From assembly GCA_031283905.1 (NCBI GenBank), contig JAITAW010000066.1, forward strand, positions 1 through 15,511: 15,511 nucleotides of DNA, read 5' to 3'. Position 1 is the first letter of the stretch; every line of letters begins with the position of its first letter. Source of the stretch: Treponema sp. (GTDB lineage Bacteria; Spirochaetota; Spirochaetia; Treponematales; Breznakiellaceae). Shown here piece by piece: positions 14,080 to 15,511 of the stretch. Made by a program: the position numbers and the translations under genes. Below the pieces are notes generated by a model. The model ran no database searches. It was given only the letters and a program-made list of their open reading frames with translations, and was not told the origin of the DNA.

Positions 14080-14942
14080 ATGCAGACGAAAGGGTTATCT
14101 ATAGAAGAACGGGAATTCCTGAGGGAGTGCCTGGCAAATGGCAAAACCATTCCCGATGATTTTAGGGAAAAACTATTTCCCGCAACGCAAAAAGAATATG
14201 AATTGCGTTATGCCGGAAAGATGCGGAAAGAAGATTTACTCGCCGACCAGGACGGGACTTTTGCTGTTCCGTTACAAATAGAGAAGATTTACAACGGCAC
14301 CCGCAAAAAATTCAAAGATGATTGGCGGAATATGATTGTTTTTGGGGACAATCTTCAATTTCTGAAAACGATTTTTAAAAATGAAGATGCCTTGATACGC
14401 GGAAAGGTAAAGGGCAAGGTAAAATTAATTTATATAGATCCGCCGTTTAGCACTGATTCTAAGTTTAAAAGTGATAATGGCAAGAAAGCATATATAGATA
14501 AAGCAAAGGATGCTGATTTTATTGAATTTCTCAGACGCAGGCTGATTTTAGCAAAAGACATACTCGCGGAAGACGGAAGTATTTATGTTCATTTGGATAT
14601 AAAAAAAGGACATTATATTAAGATCATTCTAGATGAAATATTCGGAGAAAATTCTTTCAGAAACGAAATATGCTGGTATTATCCTAATAAAATTCCTGAT
14701 GCTAGAAAACGGTTGTTTACAATTTCATCGAATTTCATTTATTTTTATGCAAAAACAGATTAAAATATATTTAATCCGCAATATGATAAGAGAGATATAC
14801 CAAAAAAGAGAGCAAAAGAGACAAAGATAAATGGGCGCAAACAGTCTGTAAGAGATGAAGAAGGCAATGTTATTTATGATGAACGATTGGTAGATAATGC
14901 TATGAATGAATACACCTATCGCTTGAATCCGGTTCTTTCAAC
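14080..14942 (+). pseudogene. type III-like (Mod) adenine DNA methyltransferase, interrupted and truncated
   Basis: The first 227 residues are the N-terminus of a beta-class N6-adenine DNA methyltransferase of the type III Mod kind, which would methylate adenine in a specific site. GDNLQFLKTI is at 89-98, the catalytic motif DPPF at 120-123, and LAEDGSIYVHLD at 162-173. A TAA at 14761-14763 stops the frame right after FIYFYAKTD. The same frame continues with clearly family-like sequence (NIFNPQYDKRDIP, later DEEGNVIYDERLVDNAMN), so this is a nonsense mutation. The resemblance ends near 14909 and the frame closes at 14947. The C-terminal half with the TRD and the SAM-binding FxGxG motif is missing, so the product cannot be active. 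GAGGAAG supports the ATG at 14080. No restriction (Res) subunit follows. Moderate to low GC suggests foreign origin. Confidence 0.8.
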
Positions 14943-15056
14943 GGATTGATTGAGCGCGTTCGGTACATCGCGCCGGAGATACTCGTGGAAAACGGTAAAT
15001 CCCCGGATGTCTACTTAAACTTTATTACCCATCGCCGCGTTAAGGTTTACGCCTAA
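14910..15056 (+). pseudogene. 5'-truncated reading frame of unknown family, upstream of hicA
   Basis: The frame is open from 14910 without a usable start codon and becomes protein-like at GSFNGLIERVRYIAPEIL, continuing VENGKSPDVYLNFI and ending RRVKVYA at 15054-15056. It stops one base before the hicA ATG, a spacing typical of translationally coupled toxin-antitoxin pairs, so it may be the remains of the cognate antitoxin or another partner. It does not look like a HicB that I recognise. Its 5' end is fused to the remains of the methyltransferase gene near 14910-14940, implying a deletion that joined two partial genes. Confidence 0.4.
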
Positions 15057-15057
15057 C

Positions 15058-15253
15058 ATGCCAGGTTATGAAAAGAGCGTCCGTGAACAATTAAATAAAC
15101 ACGGTTGTATTTTCAAACTGCATGGTAAAGGCGATCATGACGTGTGGTATAGCCCTATAACTAATCATTCTTTCCCTAGTAGACGGCGAGATAAAATCAC
15201 GCCACATGGCAAATAAAATTATGAAACAAGCCGGTATTAACTATCACTTTTAG
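15058..15253 (+). pseudogene. hicA: HicA-family mRNA interferase toxin, frameshifted
   Basis: The ATG at 15058 starts MPGYEKSVREQLNKHGCIFK, then GKGDHDVWYSPITNHSFP. The histidine of GDHDVWY is the conserved HicA catalytic histidine, in the double-stranded-RNA-binding-like fold that cleaves mRNA. After FP the frame derails and stops at 15216 (52 aa). Skipping one base, such as the A at 15178, restores VDGEIKSRHMANKIMKQAG and the end INYHF at 15251-15253, giving an intact family-length protein of about 64 aa. This is a one-base insertion, either a real inactivating mutation or a sequencing error. Both lesions here (see the methyltransferase) favour decay. The cognate antitoxin is not clearly present. 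Confidence 0.8.
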
Positions 15254-15332
15254 CAAGACGCCGCCCCGTATGATATTATACTAGCGGCATAGTCGCGGCC
15301 AAACCGTTTCCCTTGAGCGTGGCGCAGCCGTC

Positions 15333-15511
15333 TTATGCGGAGTGCGACAACTCCCACTCCATGGCGTTAATCGCGGAAATGTACGCCCTGATAGCGGATT
15401 CCACAATATCGACAGAAATCCCATGCCCATGCCATATCCGCTCGCCGTGTTTGATCTTCACGCTCGTTTCGCCCAAGGCGTCTTCGCCTTCGGTAATGGC
15501 GCCGATTTCAA
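15333..15511 (-). CDS. leuA: 2-isopropylmalate synthase, C-terminal end
   Basis: The last 59 residues of a minus-strand gene enter from the right edge. EIGAITEGEDALGETSVKIK, then GHGISVDIVESAIRAYISAI and NAMEWE match the regulatory (LeuA dimer) domain at the C-terminus of 2-isopropylmalate synthase, the leucine-responsive first step of leucine synthesis. The TAA is at 15335-15333. The catalytic TIM barrel is outside the window, and (R)-citramalate synthase shares this domain, so that remains an alternative. It converges on hicA with an 80-nt gap in which I see no clear U-tract terminator. Confidence 0.8.
   Translation of the reverse strand, partial: EIGAITEGEDALGETSVKIKHGERIWHGHGISVDIVESAIRAYISAINAMEWELSHSA

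Noticed and set aside
13563..14150. 195-codon minus-strand frame with 21-residue Pro/Leu-rich repeats across the array
   Set aside because: It starts inside the methyltransferase gene on the opposite strand, lacks a convincing ribosome site, and exists because the 63-bp repeat is a multiple of 3. Other frames through the array are equally open and repetitive.
15270..15300. Minus-strand TTGGCC-N16-TATAAT promoter between hicA and leuA
   Set aside because: It would drive transcription only antisense to the hicA pseudogene, with no gene to serve, and an AT-rich hexamer there is easily a chance match.

Overview
The window looks like a chromosomal segment of a bacterium with a moderately GC-rich core genome. 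The gene set, the style of the proteins and the decayed mobile DNA make me think of a spirochaete of the gut Treponema type. That is an inference from protein resemblance; no rRNA or other decisive marker is present.

Layout. (1) 1-2660: the 3' part of lysA on the plus strand converges on a minus-strand pair, a beta-CASP metallo-beta-lactamase ribonuclease followed by an Rrf2-family regulator whose start overlaps the ribonuclease stop (ATGA). (2) 2665-3897: a gene-poor scar with a frameshifted small gene, the N-terminal stub of an IS200-type transposase and inverted repeats. (3) 3898-6184: minus-strand murD, then an AlkD-type DNA glycosylase, with a promoter directly upstream of murD. (4) 6185-10719: a tight plus-strand cluster of DUF2804 protein, folC, map and PHP-type histidinol phosphatase, closed by a strong intrinsic terminator. 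(5) 10748-15253: an accessory island with an AT-rich second beta-CASP nuclease carrying a large insertion, a structured inverted-repeat element, an orphan 160-aa protein with its own promoter, a 63-bp palindromic tandem array, a broken type III-like DNA methyltransferase, an unidentified partial reading frame and a frameshifted HicA toxin. (6) 15333-15511: the C-terminus of leuA on the minus strand.

How it fits together. The core genes serve amino-acid synthesis (lysA, hisK, leuA), peptidoglycan (murD; lysA also supplies the diaminopimelate/lysine branch), folate (folC), protein maturation (map), RNA turnover (beta-CASP) and DNA repair (alkD). The stretch between hisK and leuA is a decaying defence or toxin-type island: its methyltransferase and toxin each carry inactivating lesions.

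The most unusual feature is at 12785-13980. An orphan gene with a good promoter is preceded by a roughly 100-nt nested inverted-repeat element and followed by six 63-bp repeats. Each repeat is three 21-bp subunits, two of which are GTTCT-N9-AGAAC palindromes, and one repeat motif recurs on the far side of the gene. I cannot assign this to a known system.
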